DNA of 64,000 nt from Hyphomicrobium_A sp963726795 (GCA_963726795.1 CAVSDD010000008.1:130946-194945); one strand, 5' to 3'. Positions 49,736-59,713 are shown, numbered from the stretch's first letter. Translations and numbers: made by a program. Notes: generated by a model not told the origin, from the sequence alone.

Positions 49736-50122
49736 ATGACCGCAAAGCCCTCCCGCATCACCATCACTCGCATCCTGCTGGCGGAGGACGACAAGTCGAT
49801 GCGCGGCTTCCTCGTCCGCGCGCTCAAGAAGGCAGGCTACGAGGTCATCGACTTTGCCAACGGCGAGGAAGCCTTCGAGCGCCTCAAGACGGAGCCGTTC
49901 ACGCTGCTTTTGACCGACATTGTGATGCCGAAAATGGACGGCATTGAGCTAGCGCGGCGCGCCAGTGAGCTCGACCCCGACCTCAAGATCATGTTCATCA
50001 CCGGCTTTGCGGCCGTCATCCTCAATAACGACATTGCCGCACCCAAGGACGCACGGGTGCTGTCAAAGCCGTTCCACCTCAAGGATCTCGTGCGCGAGGT
50101 CGACCGCCTTCTGGCGGCGTGA
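49736..50122 (+). CDS. cpdR: Single-domain response regulator CpdR
   Basis: A 128-aa stand-alone receiver: ILLAEDDKSMRGFLVRALKKAGYEV, phospho-acceptor D61 in LLLTDIVMPKMDGIELARRA, FITGFAAV and VLSKPFHLKDLVREVDRLL. The segment after D61 is nearly identical to CpdR of Caulobacter and rhizobia. Unphosphorylated CpdR brings ClpXP to the cell pole and primes degradation of cell-cycle substrates such as CtrA; the CckA-ChpT relay phosphorylates it. About ten residues precede the family's usual start. Confidence 0.95.
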   Translation: MTAKPSRITITRILLAEDDKSMRGFLVRALKKAGYEVIDFANGEEAFERLKTEPFTLLLTDIVMPKMDGIELARRASELDPDLKIMFITGFAAVILNNDIAAPKDARVLSKPFHLKDLVREVDRLLAA

Positions 50123-50216
50123 GGCGGGAACGCCCTTTCTTGCAGCTACCAGGGCAATTAGCTGGCAACTAAGGGTTGACCGCGGCGGCGCCTACCGCAT
50201 AGAACCACGCCCTCTG

Positions 50217-50291
<75 letters not shown>

Positions 50292-50310
50292 TTCTTGATC
50301 GGTGCTGAAG

Positions 50311-50436
50311 ATGAAAGTCCGGAATTCCTTGAAGTCGCTCCGCGCGCGCCATCGCGCCAACCGCCTCGTGCGGCGCAGAGGGCGTCTCTACATCATCAAC
50401 AAAGTGCAGAAGCGCTTCAAAGCGCGCCAGGGCTAG
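50311..50436 (+). CDS. rpmJ: 50S ribosomal protein L36
   Basis: A 41-aa basic protein beginning MKVRNSLKSLRARHRANRL and ending NKVQKRFKARQG, the alphaproteobacterial L36 form. It lacks the zinc-binding Cys/His residues of the classical L36, as expected for this C-minus type. Part of the 50S subunit. It follows tRNA-Val closely and may be read through from it. Confidence 0.97.
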   Translation: MKVRNSLKSLRARHRANRLVRRRGRLYIINKVQKRFKARQG

Positions 50437-50497
50437 CCGCTTGGCTCGTTGCGCGGCCGCCTTTGACGCTGCCGCGCCCGCATCCTATCTCTTTGGT

Positions 50498-51277
50498 ATG
50501 CGCTCAAGCCTCTTATCGTTGGCCCTCGCCGCCGCTCTGGTGCTCGGCTGCGTCGGCATTGAACCCGGGCTCGCCCAGGACCCCGGTGCGCTGGATCCCG
50601 ACGTGGCGGACCCTAGCGGGCCGCTGCCGCCCCTCAGCGAGCAACCCCCGGCCGAGCCGCCGGCTCCCAGGTCGCTGGTCCCCGAGCAGGCGCTGCCCGA
50701 CGCACCGGATCTGCCCCCGGCCCTTCCCAAGACCTTACAGGCCAATCCCCAAACCGCTCCCAAGGCCGCGCCTGCTCCCAAACCTCCGCAGGACCGGGAG
50801 ACGATGCTGTCGGAGCTCTACGCGCACTTGGCCCAGGCGCAGGATGCCGAGCAGGCCGCGCCGATCGCCAAGACCATCGAAGGTCTCTGGGCCTTCAACG
50901 ATAGCCCGACGATCTCACTATTGATGGCGCGCGCCGCCAAGGCGATCACCGACCAGAACCCGGCGCTGGCACTGAAGCTTCTCGACGCCGTGGTCGAGCT
51001 GAGCCCCGATTACGCTGAAGGGTGGAGCCGGCGCGCGTTCGTCTATTATATGCAGAGCGATACCGAGCATGCAGCCGGCGACCTGCGCCGCGCTCTCGCG
51101 CTCGATCCTAATCACTACAAATCGCTCGAGGGGTTAGCCCACATCCTGCGCGACAGCGGCCAGAAGAAGAGCGCGCTCGGTGCCTACCAGCAGCTCCTGC
51201 GCATCTATCCGTTCCTGCCCGGAGCCAAGGACGCCGCGAAGGATTTGTCTCTCGAGGTCGAAGGCCAAGGCATTTAA
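50498..51277 (+). CDS. Exported TPR-repeat protein
   Basis: A 259-aa protein with a signal peptide (SSLLSLALAAALVLGCVGIE; the Cys at residue 17 could be a lipobox, LVLGC), a Pro/Ala-rich linker of about 75 residues and two to three tetratricopeptide repeats (about residues 135-245, e.g. PDYAEGWSRRAFVYYMQSDT, PNHYKSLEGLAHILRDSGQK). TPRs mediate protein contacts; partner unknown. ATG 50498 is used since the frame before it starts with TTG and lacks the signal. Confidence 0.83.
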   Translation: MRSSLLSLALAAALVLGCVGIEPGLAQDPGALDPDVADPSGPLPPLSEQPPAEPPAPRSLVPEQALPDAPDLPPALPKTLQANPQTAPKAAPAPKPPQDRETMLSELYAHLAQAQDAEQAAPIAKTIEGLWAFNDSPTISLLMARAAKAITDQNPALALKLLDAVVELSPDYAEGWSRRAFVYYMQSDTEHAAGDLRRALALDPNHYKSLEGLAHILRDSGQKKSALGAYQQLLRIYPFLPGAKDAAKDLSLEVEGQGI

Positions 51278-51305
51278 CGGCCGCGTCATCTAGCGCAGTA
51301 TCGCG

Positions 51306-52752
51306 CTACGGGTCCTCGGCGATGGGCGCGCCGTTCTCATCCACAAAGGCGATGCGGATCATGTTGGTGGCGCCGGGTGAGCCGAGCGGCACGCCCGCCG
51401 TGATCAGGATACCGCCACGCGGCTTCACGACACCCTCATCGAACGCGATGCGGCAGGCCTTGATCACCATATCGGTCAGGTTTGCGGGGTCGCCGGTCAG
51501 CACCAACTCGATGCCCCATGCCAGTGACAGCCGCCGCGCCGTCGTCTCCACCGGCGTCAGCCCGATGATGGGCAGGCTTGGGCGCTCGCGGCTGACGCGC
51601 AGTGCCGTCGACCCGCTCGCGGTGTAGCAGACGATCGCCGATAGATTGACGGTGTCGGCGATGGCGCGGGCCGCCGCGGCGATTGCATCGGCGCCGGTCG
51701 GTTGCGGCGTCGTGCGCGTCGCATGCACGATCGCGTCGTAGCTGGGATCGCTTTCCACCTGGATCGCGATCCTGTCCATCATCTGGACGGCCTCGAGGGG
51801 AAACTGGCCGATCGCGGATTCAGCCGACAGCATGACCGCATCCGCCCCGTCGAACACGGCGGTTGCGACGTCGGAAACCTCCGCGCGAAGTCGGCGTGGC
51901 CGAGGTGATCATGCTTTCCAGCATCTGGGTGGCAACGACGACCGGCTTGCCGGCCGCGCGCGCTTTGCGCGTGATCTGTTTCTGGAACCCCGGGACGCGC
52001 TCTACGGGAATTTCGACGCCGAGGTCGCCGCGCGCGACCATCAACCCGTCAGAGGCGGCCACGATGGCGTCGAGATCGGCCACGGCGGAGGGCTTCTCGA
52101 TCTTGGCGAGGATCGCGGCGCGGTCGCCGACCAGCCTGCGCGCGCCGTGGATGTCGCCGGCGCGCTGCAGGAACGACAGCGCGATCCAGTCGACGCCGAG
52201 CTTCAGCACGTAAGCCAGATCGGCCCGGTCCTTGGCTGTCAGCGGGCCGACGGGCAGCAGCGTATCGGGCAACGTGATGCCTTTGCGGCTGCCCAAAGCG
52301 CCGCCGACGAGCACCTCGGCGGCAATGGCGCTCTTCGTCTTCTCGAGCACGCGCATGCGGATCTTGCCGTCATCGAGCAGCAGCATGTGGCCCGGCTCTG
52401 CGGCGGCGAAAATCTGGGGATGGGGCAGATGGACGCTCTCGCTCGTCCCAGGCTTCTCGTCCTGCTCGAAGCGGAACACCGAACCATCGTTGATGAAGGC
52501 GCGGCCGTTGGGAAAATCACCCACGCGAAACTTGGGACCCTGCAGGTCGGCGAGAATACCGATCGGATGCCTGTGGCGCTTGCCGACCCAGCGGACGGAG
52601 TTCTGCAGCGCACGAGCCGTCTCGTGCGACGAGTGGCTCATGTTGATGCGGAACACGTCGACGCCGGCTAAAAACAGGCGCTCGATCATCTCCGTGGCAG
52701 AGGAGGCCGGGCCCAAGGTCGCGACGACCTTTGCCCGTCGGTTACGTCTCAT
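51306..52752 (-). pseudogene. pyk: Pyruvate kinase, interrupted by a one-base insertion
   Basis: Converts phosphoenolpyruvate and ADP to pyruvate and ATP. The N-terminal 295 residues are good (KVVATLGPASSATEMIERLF, FRINMSHSSHE, AKIEKPSAVADLDAIVAASDG, MVARGDLGVEIP, VVVATQMLESMITSATPT) and so is the rest (FDGADAVMLSAESAIGQFPL, GLTPVETTARRLSLAWG), but in two frames. An extra base at 51888-51889 breaks it: dropping it turns ATPTSRGGFRRRN into ATPTRAEVSDVATAVFDGAD. The corrected protein is 481 aa, the normal size. Likely a sequencing error, else the cell would need another route such as PPDK. It overlaps the DUF1036 gene by four bases (ATGA). Confidence 0.92.
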
Positions 52753-53219
52753 TTCTCGGTCGCCCCGTGACCCTCAGGATCGGTGAGGCGGATGGTCCAC
52801 TCCTGCAACTCACCGGTGTCCACCTCGAAGAACCCGGTGCGCTTATAGCCGCGCTTCTGGCAATCCTGGACGCCGCGAATCGCAAACGATTTGTCAGCCG
52901 TGCACATGAAGTTCGTTCCCGCCCACTCGCCGCCGCGGTCGTAATCGAGGGCGTGAACATAGATGAAGCGGCTGGGGACCGCTCCTTTCAGCAAGGTCTC
53001 GCATGTCTGGGAGGCTATATTCCACCAGCCTTCCGTCGCCCAGCCATTTCCGTCGCGATAGCCGATCGCAACGCCGATACGGCTCGAGGTCGAATTGCAC
53101 AGCTTGAGATCGGCGTGCGCGCTGGCACTCGTGAAGAAGAGCACCGGACCAAGCAGCCCCGCGGTGACCAGCAGGCGCCGCGTTTTCGGCCACACCCGAA
53201 TGCTTGCCTGCGGCCTCAC
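52749..53219 (-). CDS. DUF1036 exported protein
   Basis: A 156-aa protein with a signal peptide (LLVTAGLLGPVLFFTSASAHA) and a DUF1036 domain: DLKLCNSTSSRIGVAIGYRD, ATEGWWNIASQTCETLL and YVHALDYDRGGEW. The paired cysteines suggest disulfides in the periplasm. Function unknown. It lies upstream of pyk with ATGA overlap, an arrangement I associate with other Hyphomicrobiales, so the two are translated from one mRNA. Confidence 0.9.
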   Translation of the reverse strand: MRPQASIRVWPKTRRLLVTAGLLGPVLFFTSASAHADLKLCNSTSSRIGVAIGYRDGNGWATEGWWNIASQTCETLLKGAVPSRFIYVHALDYDRGGEWAGTNFMCTADKSFAIRGVQDCQKRGYKRTGFFEVDTGELQEWTIRLTDPEGHGATEK

Positions 53220-53555
53220 GACGTCAGCTCCAAATCTCGCCGTTCATGCGGTGCGCTCGCGCCGGCCGCAGCCGGTCCTCGCCGGATGCCCAATAAGGAG
53301 GCAAGATTTGCGTTGTTTCCAAGGAAGGGGGCGGCATGGGGGTGGCCTTCGGCGCTGATTTTGGCAGTGACATTAACCCGCGTGGATCGACGGACCGTGA
53401 ACCCGTACTGCGTTAATCAACCGTTTCTCTATGGGGGCTTTCACGGGATATCTGGACCGCCTTGCGCCTGCGCGTGGTTTGCGCAATAGCGGTTCCCCCG
53501 TCAAGCGCCGGTCCTGGGTGTGGTCATCACGGACATGCACAGCTATATTTACGCT
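53220..53555. other. Divergent intergenic region before the second amidohydrolase
   Basis: Separates the DUF1036-pyk operon (minus) from the second amidohydrolase gene (plus), so it should hold both promoters. The frames seen are Arg/Pro-rich shadows. No repeat, terminator or RNA gene recognised. Confidence 0.4.
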
Positions 53556-54431
53556 ATGCCAGATGCCGCCACGTGCGCGTCTCCCCCCGTCGCACCAAAG
53601 TCCACCGACAGCTACGAGATATTGGCCGGCCGCAGCGACCTCGGGCTGCTACTGATCTGCGATCACGCGGTCAATGCGATCCCGCCGGCCTACGGCACTT
53701 TGGGGCTGCCAGCCAACGAGCTTTCGCGCCACATCGCTTACGATATCGGCGCCTACGGCGTTACGCGTCAGCTGGCGCGGTCGCTCGGCGCGCCTGCCAT
53801 CTCCACGCGCTTTTCGCGGCTGCTGATCGACGTCAATCGAGGCCTCGATGACCCCACGCTCATCATGCGGCTATCCGACGGCGCCGTAATCCCCGCCAAC
53901 CGGCACATCGACGAAGCCGAGCGCGACCGGCGCGTCGGCACCTACTATGAGCCCTATCATCAGGCGATCGATTCCCTGCTGGAGCAGTGCACGGCCGCCG
54001 GCGTTCCACCGGTGCTCCTCTCGATTCATAGCTTTACGGATCGCTGGAAGGGCGAGCCAAGGCCCTGGCACGCGGCGGTCCTGTGGGACCGCGATCACCG
54101 CTTCGCGCTGCCGCTTTTAGACGCGCTACGGGCCGAAACGGGGGTGGTTGTTGGCGAGAACGAGCCCTACGACGGCAAGCTCGCGGGTGACTGCATGTGG
54201 CAGCACGGCACGCGCCGCGGTCTTGCGCATGCGATCCTCGAGGTGCGCCAGGATCTGATTGCCACCGAAGCGGGCCAAGCTGCCTGGGCTGAGCGAATCA
54301 GCACCGCGGTGAGCGCGGTGTTTGCCAGGCCGGAGCTGCGCGACCAGCTGCATAGTGTGCAGTACTTCGGCTCGCACACGGACGACGCCGGTACGCCGCC
54401 GTTCACGGGATCGGCCACCCGCGGCGCCTGA
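53556..54431 (+). CDS. N-formylglutamate amidohydrolase family protein, second copy
   Basis: A 291-aa member of the FGase family, divergent from the one at 48519. Motifs: LGLLLICDHAVNAIPPAYGTLG, DIGAYGVTRQLARSLGAPAI, RLLIDVNRGLDDPTLI, VLLSIHSFTDRW with metal His, and HAILEVRQDLI. Proteins of this branch are often annotated as N-formylglutamate amidohydrolase, but the substrate is untested. The start is uncertain: ATG 53556, ATG 53535 and GTG 53520 are in frame and none has a strong RBS. Confidence 0.88.
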   Translation: MPDAATCASPPVAPKSTDSYEILAGRSDLGLLLICDHAVNAIPPAYGTLGLPANELSRHIAYDIGAYGVTRQLARSLGAPAISTRFSRLLIDVNRGLDDPTLIMRLSDGAVIPANRHIDEAERDRRVGTYYEPYHQAIDSLLEQCTAAGVPPVLLSIHSFTDRWKGEPRPWHAAVLWDRDHRFALPLLDALRAETGVVVGENEPYDGKLAGDCMWQHGTRRGLAHAILEVRQDLIATEAGQAAWAERISTAVSAVFARPELRDQLHSVQYFGSHTDDAGTPPFTGSATRGA

Positions 54432-54546
54432 ACTGCGCTGACGACCGCCAAGAATTCCTCTGGATCGCGCTGTTCCCCGCCTTGAAGCCGCTTATCGGCG
54501 CCGCTAGCGTCGATTGCAGCTCCACCACAACGAGGGGGATGAGGGA

Positions 54547-54825
54547 ATGACGACGCTACAGGCATCGGCGCAGAAGCAACTGCGTCAGCTCGTCGAGCAG
54601 ATCGAGCGTCTCGAGGAAGAGAAGAAGGCACTCGCCGGCGACATTCGCGACAAGTATCTCGAGGCGAAGGCGGTGGGATTCGACGTCAAGGTCATGCGTC
54701 AGGTCGTGCGCCTGCGCAAGAAGAGCGCGACCGAGCGCAACGAGGAAGACGCGATGCTCGAAATCTACCTGCACGCGCTGGGCATGCTGGACGAGGCACC
54801 AGCTTCCATGATCGCCGCGGAGTAG
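54547..54825 (+). CDS. gapR: GapR-like DUF2312 nucleoid protein
   Basis: A 92-aa helical protein: QLRQLVEQIERLEEEKKALA forms a coiled coil, followed by DIRDKYLEAKAVGFDVKVMRQVVRLRKKS, the DUF2312 signature. The Caulobacter homologue GapR binds overtwisted, AT-rich DNA ahead of replication and transcription forks and stimulates topoisomerases. A Gly/Ala-purine run (GAGGGGG) precedes the ATG. Single gene with no operon partner. Confidence 0.92.
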   Translation: MTTLQASAQKQLRQLVEQIERLEEEKKALAGDIRDKYLEAKAVGFDVKVMRQVVRLRKKSATERNEEDAMLEIYLHALGMLDEAPASMIAAE

Positions 54826-55089
54826 ATAGCGAGGCCTTGTGATCGCGTTGCGAGCGACCTGCTGTGATGTGTGGTGTCACGAAGGAGTAGAGCGCCCCGG
54901 CCAGATTCGGCGCTCCGCCGAGGCGCCCAGCGGCAGAAACAGACGTTGGTCCGCCCCGCCGATCAAAATGGCAACCTGCGCAACTCCACGCGCCGCCTGG
55001 TTGCCGAAACAGCTTCTCAGCAACCGGTGTAGACGTCTGCTTGCATAAGTTCTAATCGTATATTGTTGGCTTCGAGATTAGAGTTTCTT

Positions 55090-56049
55090 ATGCCGCCCCA
55101 TGTCACGCTGAAGCAGCTACGCTATTTCGACGCGTTGGCGCGCGAGCAGCATTTTGGCCGCGCGGCGGAGTCGTGCGCCGTGACACAGCCGGCGCTGTCG
55201 ATGCAGATCCACGAGCTGGAGCAGCAGCTGGGCCTCATCCTCGTGGAGCGGACTCGCGCGGGCGTGCTGCTATCGGACCGGGGACGCGAGGTCGCCGCGC
55301 GCGCAGCACGCATTCTCAACGACGTACGCGAGATGGTCGAGTTCGCGCAACACGCCGACGATCTGTTGTCGGGCTCGTTGCGGCTGGGCGTCATCCCCTC
55401 GATTGCGCCTTACATGCTGCCGCCGCTCTTGCCGCTGCTGCGCGAGGGCTATTCCACCCTCGAGCTGCACGTGCGCGAGACGCAGACGATGCCGCTCACC
55501 GAGGAGCTGATCGAGGGCAAGCTCGACGTGCTGCTCCTTGCGCTCCCCATTACGCATTCCGAAATCGAAACGCTGGCGCTGTTCGACGATCGCTTCCTGC
55601 TGGCGCTGCCGATGGCGCGCCGGTTGAGCGCGCGGGTGCGCGCGACCAAGGATTTGATCGAGCACGAGCGGTTGCTTTTGCTGGAGGAAGGTCACTGCCT
55701 GCGCGACCAGGCGCTGACCTACTGCAATCTGCAGCAAGTCTCGGCGGTCAACACGTTCGGGGTCTCGAGCCTGTCGACGATCGTCGAAATGGTGGCGGCG
55801 GGCTACGGCATTACGCTGTTGCCGGAGATGTGCCTCAACGTCGAACTTCGCGCGCGCGAGATAGGTCTCACGCGTTTCGTCGAGCCCGAGCCGCATCGCA
55901 CGATCGGGCTCGCATGGCGCGCAACGTCACCTCGCGCCGCCGACTACCGTGAGCTCGGCCGTCTGATCAAGCTTGCTTGGTCGAAGGGCTGCATTCCGCC
56001 CGGAGGCGGTAAAACGGCGCGCCCGAAACTCACCGCGCCGTCGTCCTGA
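55090..56049 (+). CDS. oxyR: LysR-family peroxide sensor OxyR
   Basis: A 319-aa LysR-type regulator. Winged helix at residues 6-65 (LKQLRYFDALAREQHFGRAA, QPALSMQIHELEQQLG) and a substrate-like regulatory domain. The redox pair is present in GHCLRDQALTYC: C203 and C212, nine apart as in E. coli C199/C208, so disulfide switching by H2O2 is expected. It would activate catalase or peroxiredoxin genes, none of which are in view. ATG 55090 fits the family; the frame starts at a TTG at 55063. Its 3' end overlaps the convergent DUF882 gene by 20 bases. Confidence 0.92.
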   Translation: MPPHVTLKQLRYFDALAREQHFGRAAESCAVTQPALSMQIHELEQQLGLILVERTRAGVLLSDRGREVAARAARILNDVREMVEFAQHADDLLSGSLRLGVIPSIAPYMLPPLLPLLREGYSTLELHVRETQTMPLTEELIEGKLDVLLLALPITHSEIETLALFDDRFLLALPMARRLSARVRATKDLIEHERLLLLEEGHCLRDQALTYCNLQQVSAVNTFGVSSLSTIVEMVAAGYGITLLPEMCLNVELRAREIGLTRFVEPEPHRTIGLAWRATSPRAADYRELGRLIKLAWSKGCIPPGGGKTARPKLTAPSS

Positions 56050-57568
56050 CGGGCCGCGACGCAAGGTCCGACGGTGCATCTTGCGCCGGATCGCTGTCCT
56101 CGCTGAGCACCGAAACGTCGACAGCTTCGCCGCGGAATTGCTGCGCCCACAGAACCTCGGATACCTGCCTTCCAGGCCGCAGCCGCATAGGCAGCACGAC
56201 CGGTGCGTCCTCGAGCAGATCGAGGGTGCGGGCAAGATTGGGGTGGGAGAGCTTGACGAGTGCGGTGTCGTCCGCGGACTCAGATTGGGTCAGCATCGGA
56301 CCGATCGGGAAGGGCCGGTAGGAAAGCTCTTCGGGATGATCCTCATCGAATTGCGGTGCGGGCGCCCAGCCGGCCTTGGCTGCCGGTGCGCCACTCGATG
56401 TCGGCACAACTTCACCGAGACTTGCAACTTGGGTGGGCTTCTCGGGCGCGAACTCCTGCGCTGCCTCGACCGGCTTTGAAGCTTGAGGCGATGGATCGAG
56501 CGAGGCGAGAGCCGAAAGGCGGGCGCGGTCTGCTGCCGGCGGTGACGGGTGCTCGGCCGCAGGCGTCGTGAGCGAGGCCAGCGTCACGAGCTTGTTCAGC
56601 TCCCCGCGCTCGGCTTCAGAGGGAGTTTTCACCTCACGCACGAGACGCGGTGTGCCGACGAGCTTGGGAAGGTTCTCATCGACTGCGACGACAACGCTGG
56701 ATTCGGCCGGCCGGTTTGCCACCTGCGTTGCCGGCGTTTTTGCTTGCGGTGTGCCGAGCTCGGCTGCCGCGATCTCCGTCGGCGTCTTTATGCGGTTGCG
56801 AACGTCGAAGAACGCGGCGACCTGGGCCGCAAGCTCTTGGTAGCGCGAACGGGCGACGCGCACGTCATCCTTCGTCAGTGAGCCGCCGCTGTCGGGCTTG
56901 TGCTGGGTCTCGCCGCTCGGGAACAGCAGCGCCAGCTCGTAGCGCGGCACGCGCGGCCAGGCACGGACGGGGCCCGAATCGACGTGCACGAAGGGAATTC
57001 CGGAAGTCGGGTAGTAGCCGACGCCGCCGCGCTCGCGGATGAGCGCCGAGTAGCGCATCTGCTTCAGCGAGACGTCGGGGAAGGTCGCGTCGATGGCCTG
57101 GCCCTTGATGTGATAGCTGCCCTTGGCCTGGCCGCCGACCGTCCGCCTCAGCATGTTGTTGGTTTTTTCCGAGCGGAAGCCGCAGATGATGTTCACCGGC
57201 TCCTTGCTGCCGAGCTCGGTGTGCATCTCCCAGAGCAGATCGATGGTCTTTGGATCCATCTCCGTCTGCTCGTTCAAGCGCCAGTCGCGCAGGATCCAAT
57301 TGAGCTTCTTCAGCGCCTCGGGAACGTACTTGCCGTCCTTCTTGTAGGTGACGGTCAGCGTTTCCTGGGTATGGATGTGATAAAGCGAGATCGTGCGCGT
57401 CGAGCCAAAGGCGCCGACGACGCGCGGTTGTCCCGCGCTCAAAATGAGCAACAGCGCGGTCAGGCCCGCGAGGCTTCCAATTCTACGCAATACCAACTTG
57501 GCACCCCGTGTCCTGCCCGGCTTCGGGTCGCGCCGCTCAGTGCGGGCGTCCCGGTTTGTGACCGGCAT
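56030..57568 (-). CDS. DUF882 (M15-like) exported protein with long C-terminal extension
   Basis: A 512-aa protein. An N-terminal anchor (about residues 28-47) leads to a DUF882 domain (about 60-215) with ISLYHIHTQETLTVTYK, NIICGFRSEKTNNMLR, SYHIKGQAIDATF and PFVHVDSGPVRAW, the His/Asp/His set of M15 zinc peptidases. DUF882 proteins are thought to act on peptidoglycan. The last ~290 residues are Ala/Pro/Glu-rich with no visible fold. Convergent with oxyR, overlapping its end. Confidence 0.88.
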   Translation of the reverse strand: MPVTNRDARTERRDPKPGRTRGAKLVLRRIGSLAGLTALLLILSAGQPRVVGAFGSTRTISLYHIHTQETLTVTYKKDGKYVPEALKKLNWILRDWRLNEQTEMDPKTIDLLWEMHTELGSKEPVNIICGFRSEKTNNMLRRTVGGQAKGSYHIKGQAIDATFPDVSLKQMRYSALIRERGGVGYYPTSGIPFVHVDSGPVRAWPRVPRYELALLFPSGETQHKPDSGGSLTKDDVRVARSRYQELAAQVAAFFDVRNRIKTPTEIAAAELGTPQAKTPATQVANRPAESSVVVAVDENLPKLVGTPRLVREVKTPSEAERGELNKLVTLASLTTPAAEHPSPPAADRARLSALASLDPSPQASKPVEAAQEFAPEKPTQVASLGEVVPTSSGAPAAKAGWAPAPQFDEDHPEELSYRPFPIGPMLTQSESADDTALVKLSHPNLARTLDLLEDAPVVLPMRLRPGRQVSEVLWAQQFRGEAVDVSVLSEDSDPAQDAPSDLASRPVRTTAR

Positions 57569-57748
57569 TCACGTTCCCCTCAGGGTTAATGGCAAACCCT
57601 TAACGGTTGGTAACCTTTGAATGGGGGCGAACAAGGGCTCGCTCGGGGCGATACCGAGGCATGGCCAAACGGCAAAACGAAGCACCCCCAAGATTCGGCC
57701 TAGCACGGCTGCGAATCTGTAGGAAGCGCCGCGCGTTAGAAGGCGCTT

Positions 57749-59590
57749 CTAGAAGTTGCCGCTGAGCACCGACTGCATGAAGTTGCCGACGCTCTGGAAG
57801 CCGCCGGAGCTTTGGCCAATCGCTTCGCGCACCTCGGCGTCAACCTTCACAGGCGCCAGATGATCGGGGCCGCGAACGATCTGATCCCACTTGCCTGCGA
57901 GAGCCAGCGCGATGCGTTTCTCATGACCGTAGACGTCGCGTGCCGTCTGCAACTCGCCCTTGCCGTCGACCCAGGCGGTGAAATAGGTGACGTGCACGGT
58001 GATCTTGTGCTCGATCGGGACCTCGTTGTTCTCGGGCCCCGTCGTGATCAGCGCTTTGATCTTGGCGGCATCCCAGCCCTTGTCCTCGCCCAACAAGACA
58101 TCGGCCAAGACCTCGGGATTGCGAACGCGCATGCAACCATGACTGAAGGGGCGGCTTGCCGCCTCGAACAGGGTCTTGTTCGGGGTGTCGTGCATGTAGA
58201 CGTCATGCTTGTTGGGGAATGCGAACTTGATGTTTCCAAGCGCATTGCGTTCGCCCGCCGGCTGATAGACGTCGAAGCGGCGGATATCGGTTGAGCTCCA
58301 GTCGACGCTCGCGGGGTCGACCGGGCGCCCGTTCTGCGACAAGCGCAAACCTTGGCGTTCAAAAGACTCGCCACCACGCGCAAGGCCCGCCCAAAGCTCT
58401 TTCACCTTGATCGAGTTCGGCACGTTCCAGCGCGGCCGGAATACGATCGTCTTCATGTTCTCGGAGAAGACGGGCGTCTGCTTGTCGACGAGGCCGGTGA
58501 TGATGCGCTCGGTATGAATGATCTTGTTGTTCTTGACGACGCGCAGCGTGAACTCCGGGATGTTGTCCCAGACGTAGAATTCGCCCATCGGCTCGGGCAT
58601 CCAGCGCCACTCTTCCATGTTGGCGAGGACTTTCTCCGGACCGATCGTCTCGACGTCGTTCAAAGAGGCACGCGTCGCATTGCCGACGAGGCCGTCGGGC
58701 CGCGCGACGCCGCTCTCCTTCTGAAACGCCATGACGGCGGTCTTGAGCGTGTCGTCGTACATGGTCTCGTCGACGCCGGCCGGCGCGGCAACCTTCAGGC
58801 GCTGGCGCAGCAGCGCGACTTGCGGGTCGGCCTTGCCCGGCTTGAGGATGGCGCCGCTGGGCAGCTTGACCACCTCTTCGGCAGCCGTCCCGGCGCGCAT
58901 CTCGAGGTACTTCTGCCGCAGCTTCTCGAACTGGGGATGCTGCGGATGAAAGCCGCGCAGCGCTGCATCGGGTGCGTCAGCCGAGGCGATCTTGGCAAGG
59001 ACGTCGTGCGCAGGAAGCAGCTGCGGCGTGCGGTCGAGGTAGGAGCTCAGCGTGCCGGCGGGGTCGGGGATGCGACCGCCGCGCGCGTGGCGGGCATATT
59101 TCAGGACGGCAGCGGAGAGCTTGACCTCGGCATCGGCAAGCGCAGCGTTGTCCGCGCCGACCGTGGCGGCTTCAGGAACTACGAATGCGCTCGCATCGAG
59201 TCCCCAGTCGTCGGCCTTCTTGATCTCGGCAATGGCAGCGGCAGCCTTAGGCGTCATGCCGCCCGCGCTCGTCCACAAAGGCGCGTAGACGTGCTCGGCA
59301 TAGAACGCCTGCATGGCGGCCGCGTCGCCGCGATCGCCATCGTCTCCCTTGGTGCCGGCGGTGAGGCGCTGCTGGATGGCTATGGCGAGCGGATCGGTCG
59401 GGCTTGGAGGCGCAGGTGCGGCCGCCGCCGGTGCTTCAGGCGCTGCGGTCGCGGGGGCAGCGGGCGTGTTGCCGAGGTGGGGCGCCGGCTCGGTGGTGGC
59501 TACGCGGGGACGCGCCGGCTGCTTTGCCTCGGCGGCGCCGGCGACAATTGCCAAAGCTGCCATTCCCACTGCCAAAAAACGCATAAGCAT
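57749..59590 (-). CDS. L,D-transpeptidase, YcbB/LdtD type
   Basis: A 613-aa exported enzyme: signal peptide (FLAVGMAALAIVAGAAEA), Ala/Pro-rich linker, a scaffold domain (about 75-230, YAEHVYAPLWTSAGGMTPKA), a peptidoglycan-binding domain (AVMAFQKESGVARPDGLVGN) and a YkuD catalytic domain with the Cys motif ASRPFSHGCMRVRNPEVLAD. It makes 3-3 cross-links in peptidoglycan, common in Hyphomicrobiales with polar growth. ATG 59590 has GGAGG eight bases upstream; the GTG at 59605 overlaps that RBS and is rejected. Confidence 0.94.
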   Translation of the reverse strand: MLMRFLAVGMAALAIVAGAAEAKQPARPRVATTEPAPHLGNTPAAPATAAPEAPAAAAPAPPSPTDPLAIAIQQRLTAGTKGDDGDRGDAAAMQAFYAEHVYAPLWTSAGGMTPKAAAAIAEIKKADDWGLDASAFVVPEAATVGADNAALADAEVKLSAAVLKYARHARGGRIPDPAGTLSSYLDRTPQLLPAHDVLAKIASADAPDAALRGFHPQHPQFEKLRQKYLEMRAGTAAEEVVKLPSGAILKPGKADPQVALLRQRLKVAAPAGVDETMYDDTLKTAVMAFQKESGVARPDGLVGNATRASLNDVETIGPEKVLANMEEWRWMPEPMGEFYVWDNIPEFTLRVVKNNKIIHTERIITGLVDKQTPVFSENMKTIVFRPRWNVPNSIKVKELWAGLARGGESFERQGLRLSQNGRPVDPASVDWSSTDIRRFDVYQPAGERNALGNIKFAFPNKHDVYMHDTPNKTLFEAASRPFSHGCMRVRNPEVLADVLLGEDKGWDAAKIKALITTGPENNEVPIEHKITVHVTYFTAWVDGKGELQTARDVYGHEKRIALALAGKWDQIVRGPDHLAPVKVDAEVREAIGQSSGGFQSVGNFMQSVLSGNF

Positions 59591-59713
59591 CCGGTACGCC
59601 TCCACATTTCCGCACGCACGCTAGCCGAGGCATGTGCCGATGGCCATCCCTGCACGGGCCTCGAGTGGATTGTAACGAAAGGCGGCACTGCGCCTGTGGC
59701 CCGAAAACGCCGC

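Noticed and set aside
57600..57614. TTAA-N7-TAAC resembling a CtrA site upstream of the DUF882 gene
   Set aside because: The second half deviates from the TTAA consensus and no second site supports it; chance match is likely.
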